Of a stretch of DNA of 26,130 bases, positions 9,901 through 21,958 are shown one piece after another (the stretch's first letter is position 1; each line of letters begins with the position of its first letter). The stretch is from positions 1 through 26,130 of the forward strand of contig RPFO01000129.1 in NCBI GenBank assembly GCA_009746045.1, written 5' to 3'. The translations under genes and the position numbers were made by a program. The DNA comes from Mesostigma viride (lineage: Eukaryota; Streptophyta; Mesostigmatophyceae; Mesostigmatales; Mesostigmataceae). The notes below the pieces were generated by a model that was not told the origin of the DNA, made no database searches, and was given only the letters and a program-made list of their open reading frames with translations.

Positions 9901-12479
9901 CTACGTACATGGATGGCATGTATGTAATTAATGATGAGGATTCAGGCTCCCATGGTGTCATCATGGCTTGTCTACGTACATGGTTGGCATTTATGTAATT
10001 AATGAGGAGGATTCAGGCTCCCATGGTGTCATCATGGCTTGTCTACGTACATGGTTGGCATTTATGTAATTAATGATGAGGATTCAGGCTCCCATGGTGT
10101 CTCATGGCTGGCCTACGTACATGGATGTCAAGGAATAGTAAATGATGAGGATTCAGGCTCCCATGGTGTCATCATGGCCCGTGTACGTACATGGATGGCA
10201 TGTATGTAATTAATGAGGAGGATTCAGGCTCCCATGGTGTCATCATGGCTGGCCTACGTACATGGATGTCAAAGAAAAGAAATGATGAGGATTCAGGCTC
10301 CCATGGTGTCATCATGGCTGGCCTACGTACATGGATGTCTCATAAAATAAATGATGAGGATTCAGGCTCCCATGGTGTCATCATGGCTTGTCTACCTACA
10401 TGTTGGCATGTATGTAATTAATGATGAGGATTCAGGCTCCCATGGTGTCTCCATGGCTGGCCTACGTACATGAATGGCATTTATGTAATTAATGATGAGG
10501 ATTCAGGCTCCCATGGTGTCATCATGGCCCGTCTACGTACATGGATGGCATTTATGTAATTAATGATGAGGATTCAGGCTCCCATGGTGTCATCATGGCT
10601 TGTCTACGTACATGGTTGGCATTTATGTAATTAATGAGGAGGATTCAGGCTCCCATGGTGTCATCATGGCCCGTCTACTTACATGGATGGCATTTATGTA
10701 ATTAATGATGAGGATTCAGGCTCCCATGGGTCATCATGGCTTGTCTACGTACATGGTTGGCATTTATGTAATTAATGAGGAGGATTCAGGCTCCCATGGT
10801 GTCTCCATGGCTGGCCTACGTACATGGATGTCAAGGAATAGTAAATGATGAGGATTCAGGCTCCCATGGTGTCATCATGGCCCGTCTACGTACATGGATG
10901 GCATTTATGTAATTAATGATGAGGATTCAGGCTCCCATGGGGTCATCATGGCTTGTCTACGTACATGGTTGGCATTTATGTAATTAATGAGGAGGATTCA
11001 GGCTCCCATGGTGTCTCCATGGCTGGCCTACGTACATGGATGTCAAGGAATAGTAAATGATGAGGATTCAGGCTCCCATGGTGTCATCATGGCCTGTCTA
11101 CGTACATGGATGGCATGTATGTAATTAATGATGAGGATTCAGGCTCCCATGGGTCATCATGGCTTGTCTACGTACATGGATGGCATGTATGTAATTAATG
11201 ATGAGGATTCAGGCTCCATTGGTGTCATCATGGCTGGCCTACGTATGTACATGGATGTCAAAGAAAAAAAAATGATGAGGATTCAGGCTCCCATGGTGTC
11301 ATCATTGCCCGTGTATGTACATGGTTGCCATTTATGTAATTAATGATGAGGATTCAGGCTCCATTGGTGTCATCATTGCCCGTGTATGTACATGGTTGGC
11401 ATTTATGTATGTAATTAATGATGAGGATTCAGGCTCCATTGGTGTCATCATGGCTGGCCTACGTATGTACATGGATGTCAAAGAAAAAAAAATGATGAGG
11501 ATTCAGGCTCCCATGGTGTCATCATGGCCCGTCTACGTACATGGATGTCAAGGAATAGTAAATGATGAGGATTCAGGCTCCCATGGTGTCAGATGTCATG
11601 GCCTGTCTACGTACATGGATGGCATGTATGTAATTAATGATGAGAATTCAGGCTCCATTGGTGTCATCATGGCTGGCCTACGTATGTACATGGATGTCAA
11701 AGAAAAAAAAATGATGAGGATTCAGGCTCCCATGGTGTCATCATGGCCCGTCTACGTACATGGATGTCAAGGAATAGTAAATGATGAGGATTCAGGCTCC
11801 CATGGTGTCATCATGGCCTGTCTACGTACATGGATGGCATGTATGTATTTAATGATGAGGATTCAGGCTCCCATGGTGTCATCATGGCTGGCCTACGTAC
11901 ATGGATGTCTCAGAAAAAAAATGATGAGGATTCAGGCTCCCATGGTGTCATCATGGCTGGCCTACGTACATGGATGTCAAAGAAAAAAAAATGATGAGGA
12001 TTCAGGCTCCCGTGGTGTCATTATGGCCCGTCTACGTGTTGTTGGCATGTATGAAATTAATGATGAGGATTCAGGCTCCCATAGTGTCATCATGGCTGGC
12101 CTACGTACATGGTTGGCATTTATGTAATTAATGATGAGGATTCAGGCTCCCATGGTGTCATCATTGCCCGTGTATGTACATGGTTGGCATTTATGTAATT
12201 AATGATGAGGATTCAGGCTCCATTGGTGTCATCATGGCCCGTCTACGTACATGGACCGTGGCATTTATGTATTTAATGATGAGGATTCAGGCTCCCATGG
12301 GGTCATTGATGATCATGGCATTTATGTATGTAATTAATGATGAGGATTCAGGCTCCATTGGTGTCATCATGGCTGGCCTACGTATGTACATGGATGTCAA
12401 AGAAAAAAAAATGATGAGGATTCAGGCTCCCATGGTGTCATCATGGCCCGTCTACGTACATGGATGTCAAGGAATAGTA
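6948..12479 (+). repeat. Higher-order repeat, copy 2
   Basis: This ~5.53-kb block of about 78 satellite units recurs at 12480-18017, with the same succession of unit variants at an offset of 5532-5539. Nested within it, the AAAGAAAAAGAAATG-bearing block recurs at about 7020, 9016 and 10214, spacings of ~1996 and ~1200. Several single-base deletions are private to this copy (CCATGGGTCATC at about 9529, 9741, 10726 and 11147; CTCATGG at about 10100). Confidence 0.85.
7723..7760. repeat. Mini-inversion hairpin (second copy)
   Basis: Same hairpin as at 3950-3987, here inside higher-order copy 2. Confidence 0.85.
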
Positions 12480-15400
12480 AATGAGGAGGATTCAGGCTCC
12501 CATGGTGTCATCATGGCCCGTGTACGTACATGGATGGCATGTATGTAATTAATGAGGAGGATTCAGGCTCCCATGGTGTCATCATGGCTGGCCTACGTAC
12601 ATGGATGTCAAAGAAAAAGAAATGATGAGGATTCAGGCTCCCATGGTGTCATCATGGCTGGCCTACGTACATGGATGTCTCATAAAATAAATGATGAGGA
12701 TTCAGGCTCCCATGGTGTCATCATGGCTTGTCTACCTACATTGTTGGCATGTATGTAATTAATGATGAGGATTCAGGCTCCCATGGTGTCTCCATGGCTG
12801 GCCTACGTACATGAATGGCATTTATGTAATTAATGATGAGGATTCAGGCTCCCATGGTGTCATCATGGCCCGTCTACGTACATGGATGGCATTTATGTAA
12901 TTAATGATGAGGATTCAGGCTCCCATGGTGTCATCATGGCTTGTCTACGTACATGGTTGGCATTTATGTAATTAATGAGGAGGATTCAGGCTCCCATGGT
13001 GTCATCATGGCCCGTCTACTTACATGGATGGCATTTATGTAATTAATGATGAGGATTCAGGCTCCCATGGGGTCATCATGGCTTGTCTACGTACATGGTT
13101 GGCATTTATGTAATTAATGAGAAGGATTCAGGCTCCCATGGTGTCTCCATGGCTGGCCTACGTACATGGATGTCAAGGAATAGTAAATGATGAGGATTCA
13201 GGCTCCCATGGTGTCATCATGGCTTGTCTACCTACATGGTTGGCATTTATGTAACCTGAATCCTCTCATTAAGAAAATGAAGAGGATTCAGGCTCCATTG
13301 GTGTCATCATGGCTGGCCTACGTACATGGATGTCAAGGAATAGTAAATGATGAGGATTCAGGCTCCCATGGTGTCATCATGGCCCGTCTACGTACATGGA
13401 TGTCAAGGAATAGTAAATGATGAGGATTCAGGCTCCCATGGGGTCATCATGGCTTGTCTACGTACATGGTTGGCATTTATGTAATTAACGAGGAGGATTC
13501 AGGCTCCATTGGTGTCATCATGGCTGGCCTACGTACATGGATGTCAAGGAATAGTAAATGATGAGGATTCAGGCTCCCATGGTGTCATCATGGCTTGTCT
13601 ACGTACATGGTTGGCATTTATGTAATTAATGAGGAGGATTCAGGCTCCCATGGTGTCTCCATGGCTGGCCTACGTACATGGATGTCAAGGAATAGTAAAT
13701 GATGAGGATTCAGGCTCCCATGGTGTCATCATGGCCTGTCTACGTACATGGATGGCATGTATGTAATTAATGATGAGGATTCAGGCTCCCATGGTGTCAT
13801 CATGGCTTGTCTACGTACATGGTTGGCATTTATGTAATTAATGAGGAGGATTCAGGCTCCCATGGTGTCATCATGGCTTGTCTACGTACATGGTTGGCAT
13901 TTATGTAATTAATGATGAGGATTCAGGCTCCCATGGTGTCTCCATGGCTGGCCTACGTACATGGATGTCAAGGAATAGTAAATGATAAGGATTCAGGCTC
14001 CCATGGTGTCATCATGGCCCGTCTACGTACATGGATGGCATTTATGTAATTAATGATGAGGATTCAGGCTCCCATGGGGTCATCATGGCTTGTCTACGTA
14101 CATGGTTGGCATTTATGTAATTAATGAGGAGGATTCAGGCTCCCATGGTGTCTCCATGGCTGGCCTACGTACATGGATGTCAAGGAATAGTAAATGATGA
14201 GGATTCAGGCTCCCATGGTGTCATCATGGCCTGTCTACGTACATGGATGGCATGTATGTAATTAATGATGAGGATTCAGGCTCCCATGGTGTCATCATGG
14301 CTTGTCTACGTACATGGTTGGCATTTATGTAATTAATGAGGAGGATTCAGGCTCCCATGGTGTCATCATGGCTTGTCTACGTACATGGTTGGCATTTATG
14401 TAATTAATGATGAGGATTCAGGCTCCCATGGTGTCTCCATGGCTGGCCTACGTACATGGATGTCAAGGAATAGTAAATGATGAGGATTCAGGCTCCCATG
14501 GTGTCATCATGGCCCGTGTACGTACATGGATGGCATGTATGTAATTAATGAGGAGGATTCAGGCTCCCATGGTGTCATCATGGCTGGCCTACGTACATGG
14601 ATGTCAAAGAAAAAGAAATGATGAGGATTCAGGCTCCCATGGTGTCATCATGGCTGGCCTACGTACATGGATGTCTCATAAAATAAATGATGAGGATTCA
14701 GGCTCCCATGGTGTCATCATGGCTTGTCTACCTACATTGTTGGCATGTATGTAATTAATGATGAGGATTCAGGCTCCCATGGTGTCTCCATGGCTGGCCT
14801 ACGTACATGGTTGGCATTTATGTAATTAATGATGAGGATTCAGGCTCCCATGGTGTCATCATGGCCCGTCTACGTACATGGATGGCATTTATGTAATTAA
14901 TGATGAGGATTCAGGCTCCCATGGTGTCATCATGGCTTGTCTACGTACATGGTTGGCATTTATGTAATTAATGAGGAGGATTCAGGCTCCCATGGTGTCA
15001 TCATGGCTTGTCTACGTACATGGTTGGCATTTATGTAATTAATGAGAGGATTCAGGCTCCCATGGTGTCATCATGGCTTGTCTACGTACATGGTTGGCAT
15101 TTATGTAATTAATGATGAGGATTCAGGCTCCCATGGTGTCTCCATGGCTGGCCTACGTACATGGATGTCAAGGAATAGTAAATGATAAGGATTCAGGCTC
15201 CCATGGTGTCATCATGGCCCGTCTACGTACATGGATGGCATTTATGTAATTAATGATGAGGATTCAGGCTCCCATGGGGTCATCATGGCTTGTCTACGTA
15301 CATGGTTGGCATTTATGTAATTAATGAGGAGGATTCAGGCTCCCATGGTGTCTCCATGGCTGGCCTACGTACATGGATGTCAAGGAATAGTAAATGATGA

Positions 15401-18017
15401 GGATTCAGGCTCCCATGGTGTCATCATGGCCTGTCTACGTACATGGATGGCATGTATGTAATTAATGATGAGGATTCAGGCTCCCATGGTGTCATCATGG
15501 CTTGTCTACGTACATGGTTGGCATTTATGTAATTAATGAGGAGGATTCAGGCTCCCATGGTGTCATCATGGCTTGTCTACGTACATGGTTGGCATTTATG
15601 TAATTAATGATGAGGATTCAGGCTCCCATGGTGTCTCCATGGCTGGCCTACGTACATGGATGTCAAGGAATAGTAAATGATGAGGATTCAGGCTCCCATG
15701 GTGTCATCATGGCCCGTGTACGTACATGGATGGCATGTATGTAATTAATGAGGAGGATTCAGGCTCCCATGGTGTCATCATGGCTGGCCTACGTACATGG
15801 ATGTCAAAGAAAAAGAAATGATGAGGATTCAGGCTCCCATGGTGTCATCATGGCTGGCCTACGTACATGGATGTCTCATAAAATAAATGATGAGGATTCA
15901 GGCTCCCATGGTGTCATCATGGCTTGTCTACCTACATTGTTGGCATGTATGTAATTAATGATGAGGATTCAGGCTCCCATGGTGTCTCCATGGCTGGCCT
16001 ACGTACATGGTTGGCATTTATGTAATTAATGATGAGGATTCAGGCTCCCATGGTGTCATCATGGCCCGTCTACGTACATGGATGGCATTTATGTAATTAA
16101 TGATGAGGATTCAGGCTCCCATGGTGTCATCATGGCTTGTCTACGTACATGGTTGGCATTTATGTAATTAATGAGGAGGATTCAGGCTCCCATGGTGTCA
16201 TCATGGCCCGTCTACTTACATGGATGGCATTTATGTAATTAATGATGAGGATTCAGGCTCCCATGGGGTCATCATGGCTTGTCTACGTACATGGTTGGCA
16301 TTTATGTAATTAATGAGGAGGATTCAGGCTCCCATGGTGTCTCCATGGCTGGCCTACGTACATGGATGTCAAGGAATAGTAAATGATGAGGATTCAGGCT
16401 CCCATGGTGTCATCATGGCCCGTCTACGTACATGGATGGCATTTATGTAATTAATGATGAGGATTCAGGCTCCCATGGGGTCATCATGGCTTGTCTACGT
16501 ACATGGTTGGCATTTATGTAATTAATGAGGAGGATTCAGGCTCCCATGGTGTCTCCATGGCTGGCCTACGTACATGGATGTCAAGGAATAGTAAATGATG
16601 AGGATTCAGGCTCCCATGGTGTCATCATGGCCTGTCTACGTACATGGATGGCATGTATGTAATTAATGATGAGGATTCAGGCTCCCATGGGGTCATCATG
16701 GCTTGTCTACGTACATGGATGGCATGTATGTAATTAATGATGAGGATTCAGGCTCCATTGGTGTCATCATGGCTGGCCTACGTATGTACATGGATGTCAA
16801 AGAAAAAAAAATGATGAGGATTCAGGCTCCCATGGTGTCATCATTGCCCGTGTATGTACATGGTTGGCATTTATGTAATTAATGATGAGGATTCAGGCTC
16901 CATTGGTGTCATCATTGCCCGTGTATGTACATGGTTGGCATTTATGTATGTAATTAATGATGAGGATTCAGGCTCCATTGGTGTCATCATGGCTGGCCTA
17001 CGTATGTACATGGATGTCAAAGAAAAAAAAATGATGAGGATTCAGGCTCCCATGGTGTCATCATGGCCCGTCTACGTACATGGATGTCAAGGAATAGTAA
17101 ATGATGAGGATTCAGGCTCCCATGGTGTCAGATGTCATGGCCTGTCTACGTACATGGATGGCATGTATGTAATTAATGATGAGAATTCAGGCTCCATTGG
17201 TGTCATCATGGCTGGCCTACGTATGTACATGGATGTCAAAGAAAAAAAAATGATGAGGATTCAGGCTCCCATGGTGTCATCATGGCCCGTCTACGTACAT
17301 GGATGTCAAGGAATAGTAAATGATGAGGATTCAGGCTCCCATGGTGTCATCATGGCCTGTCTACGTACATGGATGGCATGTATGTATTTAATGATGAGGA
17401 TTCAGGCTCCCATGGTGTCATCATGGCTGGCCTACGTACATGGATGTCTCAGAAAAAAAATGATGAGGATTCAGGCTCCCATGGTGTCATCATGGCTGGC
17501 CTACGTACATGGATGTCAAAGAAAAAAAAATGATGAGGATTCAGGCTCCCGTGGTGTCATTATGGCCCGTCTACGTGTTGTTGGCATGTATGAAATTAAT
17601 GATGAGGATTCAGGCTCCCATAGTGTCATCATGGCTGGCCTACGTACATGGTTGGCATTTATGTAATTAATGATGAGGATTCAGGCTCCCATGGTGTCAT
17701 CATTGCCCGTGTATGTACATGGTTGGCATTTATGTAATTAATGATGAGGATTCAGGCTCCATTGGTGTCATCATGGCCCGTCTACGTACATGGACCGTGG
17801 CATTTATGTATTTAATGATGAGGATTCAGGCTCCCATGGGGTCATTGATGATCATGGCATTTATGTATGTAATTAATGATGAGGATTCAGGCTCCATTGG
17901 TGTCATCATGGCTGGCCTACGTATGTACATGGATGTCAAAGAAAAAAAATGAAGAGGATTCAGGCTCCCATGGTGTCATCATGGCCCGTCTACGTACATG
18001 GATGTCAAGGAATAGTA
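12480..18017 (+). repeat. Higher-order repeat, copy 3
   Basis: This directly follows copy 2 in tandem. The nested blocks recur at 12552, 14548 and 15748 with the same 1996- and 1200-bp spacings. Differences from copy 2 are few (TACATGGTTGG for TACATGAATGG near 14810; AATGAGAGG near 15042). The copy ends exactly where homology to the left inverted-repeat arm begins. Confidence 0.85.
13255..13292. repeat. Mini-inversion hairpin (third copy)
   Basis: Same hairpin, exactly 5532 bp after the second copy, so it was carried along by the higher-order duplication. Confidence 0.85.
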
Positions 18018-18635
18018 AATGATGAGGATTCAGGCTCCCATGGTGTCAGATGTCATGGCCTGTCTACGTACATGGATGGCATGTATGTATTTAATGATGA
18101 GGATTCAGGCTCCCATGGTGTCATCATGGCTGGCCTACGTACATGGATGTCTCAGAAAAAAAATGATGAGGATTCAGGCTCCCATGGTGTCATCATGGCT
18201 GGCCTACGTACATGGATGTCTCAGAAAAAAAATGTGGAGGATTCAGGCTCCCATGGTGTCATCATGGCTGGCCTACGTACATGGATGTCTCATAAAAAAA
18301 TGATGAGGATTCAGGCTCCCGTGGTGTCATTATGGCCCGTCTACGTGTTGTTGGCATGTATGAAATTAATGATGAGGATTCAGGCTCCCATAGTGTCATC
18401 ATGGCTGGCCTACGTACATGGTTGGCATTTATGTAATTAATGATGAGGATTCAGGCTCCCATGGTGTCATCATGGCTTGTCTATGTACATGGTTGGCATT
18501 TATGTAATTAATGATGAGGATTCAGGCTCCATTGGTGTCATCATGGCCCGTCTACGTACATGGGTGGCATTTATGTATTTAATGATGAGGATTTAGGCTC
18601 CCATGGGGTCATCATGGCTTGTCTACGTACATGGA

Positions 18636-18910
18636 GTCATATTGATTCATGGAACAATGAGATACCATTCTTAATTGAAAATTGTTCTTGATACTTTCAC
18701 ATGCATGCCCGGAATCGTGAATTTGTGCGGGTTTCCATGATGACAATCCTCATTGAATTCTTGAGCACACAATATTGAGCAATTTAGGGGCACTTCGGCA
18801 ATGTTGACCATTTTCATTCATGATCAATAAAATTAACATTTAATGCAATAAATACATATTCCACTCATTTTAATAAACCATGCAAAAACTTTACAAGCAC
18901 GCTCAAGCTA
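18636..18910. other. Inner unique segment of the right arm, no gene seen
   Basis: This is the exact-length reverse complement counterpart of 1061-1335 (coordinate sums 19971 at both ends). No reading frame or RNA is recognisable. Confidence 0.7.
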
Positions 18911-19680
18911 GGGGTGGGCTGGCATGCACGCGTGGGTGTGGGGGTGGGCTGGCATGCATGCGTGGGTGTGGGGGTGGGCTGGCATGCACGTGTGGGTGTG
19001 GGGGTGGGCTGGCATGCATGCGTGGGTGTGGGGTTGGGCTAGCCTGCATGCGTGGGTGTGGGGGGGGGCTGGCATGCATGCGTGGGTGTGTGTGGGGGGC
19101 TAGCATGCATGCGTAAGTGTGGGGGGGGGCTGGCATGCATGCGTGGGTGTGGGGGGGGCTGGCATGCATGCGTGGGTGTGTGTGGGGGGCTAGCATGCAT
19201 GCGTAAGTGTGGGGGGGGCTGGCATGCATGCGTGGGTGTGTATGGGGGCTGGCATGCATGCGTGGGTGTGTGTGGGGGGCTAGCATGCATGCGTGGGTGT
19301 GTGGGGGGGCTGTCATGCATGCGTGGGTGTGTGTGGGGGCTGGCATCCATGCGTGGGTGTGTGGGGGGCTAGCATGCATGCGTGGGTGTGGGGGTGGGCT
19401 AGCATGCATGCGTGGGTGTGGGGGGGGCGGTCATGCATGCGTGGGTGTGTGGGGGGGCTGGCATGCATGCGTGGGTGTGTGGGGGGGCTAGCATGCATGC
19501 GTGGGTGTGGGGGTGGGCTAGCATGCATGCGTGGGTGTGAGTGTGGGCTAGCATGCATGCGTGGGTGTGGGGGGGGCTAGCATGCATGCGTGGGTGTGGG
19601 GGGCCGGGGCCGGGGCTAGCATGCATGCGTGGGTGTGGGGGTGGGCTAGCATGCATGCGTGGGTGTGGGGGGGGCTAGCA
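18911..19680 (+). repeat. G-rich minisatellite, right arm
   Basis: Mirror of the left minisatellite, now with the G-rich strand on top. Units of the form GCATGCATGCGTGGGTGTGG are followed by GGGTGGGCTA/GGCTGGCA spacers. The GGGGCCGGGGCCGGGG insertion at about 19600-19615 is shared with the left arm. Overlapping reading frames in all phases are repeat artefacts. Confidence 0.92.
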
Positions 19681-19872
19681 CGCCCCACCCCTCCATCGGC
19701 ACAGCCAGCCTTGTGAGTCTACCCTTAACAACAAGGCTGGTAGGACGACACGCCTGAGCAGCATATGTCATGCCTATCTCAGGCTAATAATGTGTGATTT
19801 TGTGCCAACAACCAAGTTGTTCCACCCAACAACACATTATAAACCCTCTTCCAAAATGCCCAACAAGCCGGA

Positions 19873-19904
19873 CACGTGGAGGACCACACACGCAGTATAT
19901 AAAG
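19873..19904 (+). promoter_or_regulatory. Outward-facing G-box and TATA motifs in the right arm
   Basis: CACGTG (19873-19878) lies 17 bp upstream of TATATAAAG (19896-19904). Transcription would start about 25-30 bp further right and leave the element towards the transposase-like gene. This mirrors the left arm. Promoter function is inference from motif spacing. Confidence 0.42.
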
Positions 19905-19978
19905 AGAAAATAAGCTGACTTTTTATCCAGCCAACCTGTGGCTAGCTGCTCTGGTTAGCATGACAAATGCTAACATTT

Positions 19979-21003
19979 ACTCAGTGGGAAAGGTGAAGAG
20001 ACCATTGGAACAGCCTACCTGACGCATGTGCCACCAAAGCATTGTGTCCCGCAAAATGCACACTGCCTCCTTTCTAACAAGCACGAGCCGCTCTCTTTAG
20101 GAGACAGGTGCCAGCTCGTCAGTGTCTGGGGAAAATGATGCCGCTGCTTAGGAAGACCGCGTGAATTTCCTCGAACACAACTGTCTATAAAGCAAAAGAA
20201 ATTTCAGAGAAGCATGGAAATAAAAGCATTACACCTTCCCGACAGGTTGCGGGCCACGCGCTGCAGAAAGCCAGCCACGTCACAGACGATTAACTAGCTA
20301 AAAGACACCCAGGAATCCAGCGATGCAGCGCCAGGACCCGCAACTTTCTGGCTGCATCTGGCCGGAAAGAAGGCAAAAAGCTTACGCTCAACGAGGTAAG
20401 AAAGCAGGAAAACGCAAGCTTAAGACGTTTAACACAAGAACGTACCATAACGGGCATTTATTCGTGCCCAGGCGCACAAGAAAGTCCACCCTTTCATGGA
20501 GTGGTTGGGCAGTACGCATCGCGCAGGGCTAATGTTATCTTACCGCAAAATGACGGGAAAGGTAAAGATAGCAGCGGGAATTTTTACGGCTTTAGAAACA
20601 TCATTAAACTAGCTTTCCTTACGACCATCAAAACTGGCAACAATCGACAATCAACCCGGCAGGCATCCAATATACTTTATTCATCCCGACAGAAATTCAG
20701 GCCGGACCCCCCCTGCCGATGGCAAAGAAAAAAAGCCCGCGACATTATAGATCGCAACCATCCCGCCATAAATTAGAATCAGTAACTAATTTTCTCCAAC
20801 AATCGAGCATTTCTGCTTTCCGCGTGCCAGATTTGTCACGTTTCGTCTAAAGGCAGTCGCCATGGCCCCTACCGCAAGGGGTGCGCGCACCATGCCGACA
20901 TAGCTTTTGGGCCTCAATTTGCACCGAAATTTGGTCCGTACCGTCCAGCTCAGTCGGATTATGTATGTGGATCGGCCGTGTTGGTTGCATACGCAGGTAT
21001 ATT
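19979..21003. other. Flanking DNA without a recognisable gene
   Basis: This is non-repetitive DNA next to the right arm. Short reading frames exist (20323-20532, 20501-20776) but show no motif, and an AG|GTAAGA donor-like site near 20394 is isolated. I see no tRNA, tandem repeat or coding pattern that I would defend. Confidence 0.5.
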
Positions 21004-21107
21004 AATTCTTGCATTCGCCCCGGACCTTCCCCAGGACAGGTCAGGATATAACAATAATTCTTGCATTCGCCCCCGCCCTTTCCTATGGCCTGGTCAGGTT
21101 TGGGCGC
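21004..21107 (+). repeat. Diverged 52-bp tandem duplication
   Basis: AATTCTTGCATTCGCCCC occurs at 21004 and again at 21056, each followed by TTCC and GGTCAGG at similar spacing. The rest of the two copies has drifted. Confidence 0.65.
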
Positions 21108-21215
21108 GACGCCACTAGCGCGGCGCCCGCGACAGAGTGGCCAGGCTCGAGCACGTTTTCTGGATCCCAAGCACCGGATTGGACACTGTCCGAGGACTGG
21201 ACAGGAATTGGCTGA

Positions 21216-21258
21216 CCAATCGGATGCTTGCTCGTCGTCTCCAAAAACATATATAAAG
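21216..21258 (+). promoter_or_regulatory. CCAAT and TATA promoter-like pair
   Basis: CCAAT (21216-21220) sits about 30 bp upstream of TATATAAAG (21250-21258). The 11-mer TATATAAAGAG is identical to that in the promoter-like site of the inverted-repeat arm. A transcript would start near 21285. The first ATG after it (21312) opens only a three-codon frame, so any product would need splicing. It is a candidate promoter for the gene at 22632-26038, but 1.4 kb separates them. Confidence 0.35.
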
Positions 21259-21531
21259 AGCCAAATCGCGCGAACTACGCAAGGATCCTTTAAGCAGCGT
21301 TACTCTGCCGAAATGTCAACCTAGGCCGGTCAAGTGACGCCGAGGTGTTCACCGATAGTTCAGGTCAGCCACAGCGCGCCTTCGAATGTAGGCACGGTCG
21401 CATTTTTTTTTAGGAAATGTAGAATTGTTGTCGACCAGCTACCAACGCCCGACCGGACCCATACAACGGAAACATCAAGGCGATGTGATGTAGGTGTGTC
21501 TGATATGTCATTAATACACAGAGCATCGTGA

Positions 21532-21690
21532 ATATAATATATAATATAAAATTATATAATATACTATAATTAATATATAATTTTAATTTTATGTTAATTT
21601 TAATGTTATTTCATATAACATAATATAGCATAATATAATATAATATAATATAATATTATATAAAGTAGTATATAAAAAATTAAAATGTAA
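21532..21690. repeat. AT-only low-complexity tract
   Basis: About 160 bp consist almost entirely of A and T, with runs of TATAA/TAATA and several local palindromes such as ATATAATATAT. It is a likely expandable microsatellite or DNA-unwinding tract. No coding potential. Confidence 0.75.
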
Positions 21691-21958
21691 AAGAAAAATA
21701 TCTACCTTATTGGGGTTTAATGTTCCTTTCCAGTTCAGCATAAGTACACTCTTGAGTGTGTGCAATGTTTGGTTATACGCCATTGTCTTAAAATAGCAAC
21801 CAATGTAAACCTCCGTCCTAACCACATTTGGATACAATAAAGACATTGATGCCTGACACATAGCATTCATTGCTTGAAATACCATGCATATTTTGTGTCA
21901 ATGTTCTGCAGACCACAGCTTCAAGTGGGCATACTTCGCTTTCCTCAATATAATGGCG

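Larger units (their letters stand above)
2401..18635 (+). repeat. Main 69-71 bp satellite array, about 230 units
   Basis: Each unit begins AATGATGAGGATTCAGGCTC, continues with CCATGG-TGTCATCATGG and a variable GCTTGTC/GCCCGTC/GCTGGCC/GCCTGTC segment, then CTACGTACATGG at about position 54. It ends with one of a few tails: TTGGCATTTATGTAATT (unit 71 bp), ATGGCATGTATGTAATT (71), ATGTCAAGGAATAGTA (70), ATGTCAAAG plus an A-run (about 70) or ATGTCTCATAAAATA (69). Units contain the inverted repeat CCATG-N7-CATGG and a TACGTA palindrome. The long reading frames inside (up to 270 codons, found three times) are products of stop-poor repetition with lengths drifting between 69 and 71. I see no independent gene evidence. 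Confidence 0.96.
1..19978. mobile_element. Giant foldback-like element with long inverted repeats and a satellite core
   Basis: Seen: the first ~1.88 kb is the reverse complement of the last ~1.96 kb of this interval, with base 1 pairing with base 19978. Pairing is gap-free for the first ~100 bases I checked. The coordinate sum drifts by only about 8 bases across the minisatellite, and a single 69-bp satellite unit is extra in the right arm. Between the arms lies only satellite DNA. Known: foldback transposons (Drosophila FB/Galileo, sea urchin TU, plant foldback elements) have long terminal inverted repeats made of tandem subrepeats and are often non-autonomous. Inferred: this is such an element, unusually large, with a core enlarged by satellite expansion. 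No target-site duplication can be tested because the left flank lies outside the window. Alternatives are an inverted segmental duplication around a satellite, or an assembly foldback. Confidence 0.55.
18018..19978 (-). repeat. Right arm of the long inverted repeat
   Basis: This is the mirror image of 1-1882. It carries one additional 69-bp satellite unit near 18163-18231 with a CTCAGAAAAAAA tail, and a small insertion at 18047-18054 (GTCAGATGTCATGG instead of GTCATCATGG). Its inner limit at 18018 coincides exactly with the end of the third 5.5-kb higher-order copy (12480-18017). Its outer limit at 19978 is followed by apparently single-copy DNA beginning ACTCAGTGGG. Confidence 0.93.

Noticed and set aside
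2401-18635. CRISPR-like pattern: a conserved ~54-bp part followed by a variable 15-17-bp tail
   Set aside because: The tails are only a handful of recurring classes, the units drift, the context is eukaryotic, and no cas-like gene is present.
20323-20776. Two short plus-strand frames downstream of the foldback element
   Set aside because: They are short, overlap in different frames, and show no motif or plausible promoter spacing.
20847-21324. Frames on both strands over the diverged 52-bp duplication
   Set aside because: They overlap on opposite strands in a GC-rich stretch, the translations have no domain-like pattern, and the CCAAT/TATA pair lies inside them.
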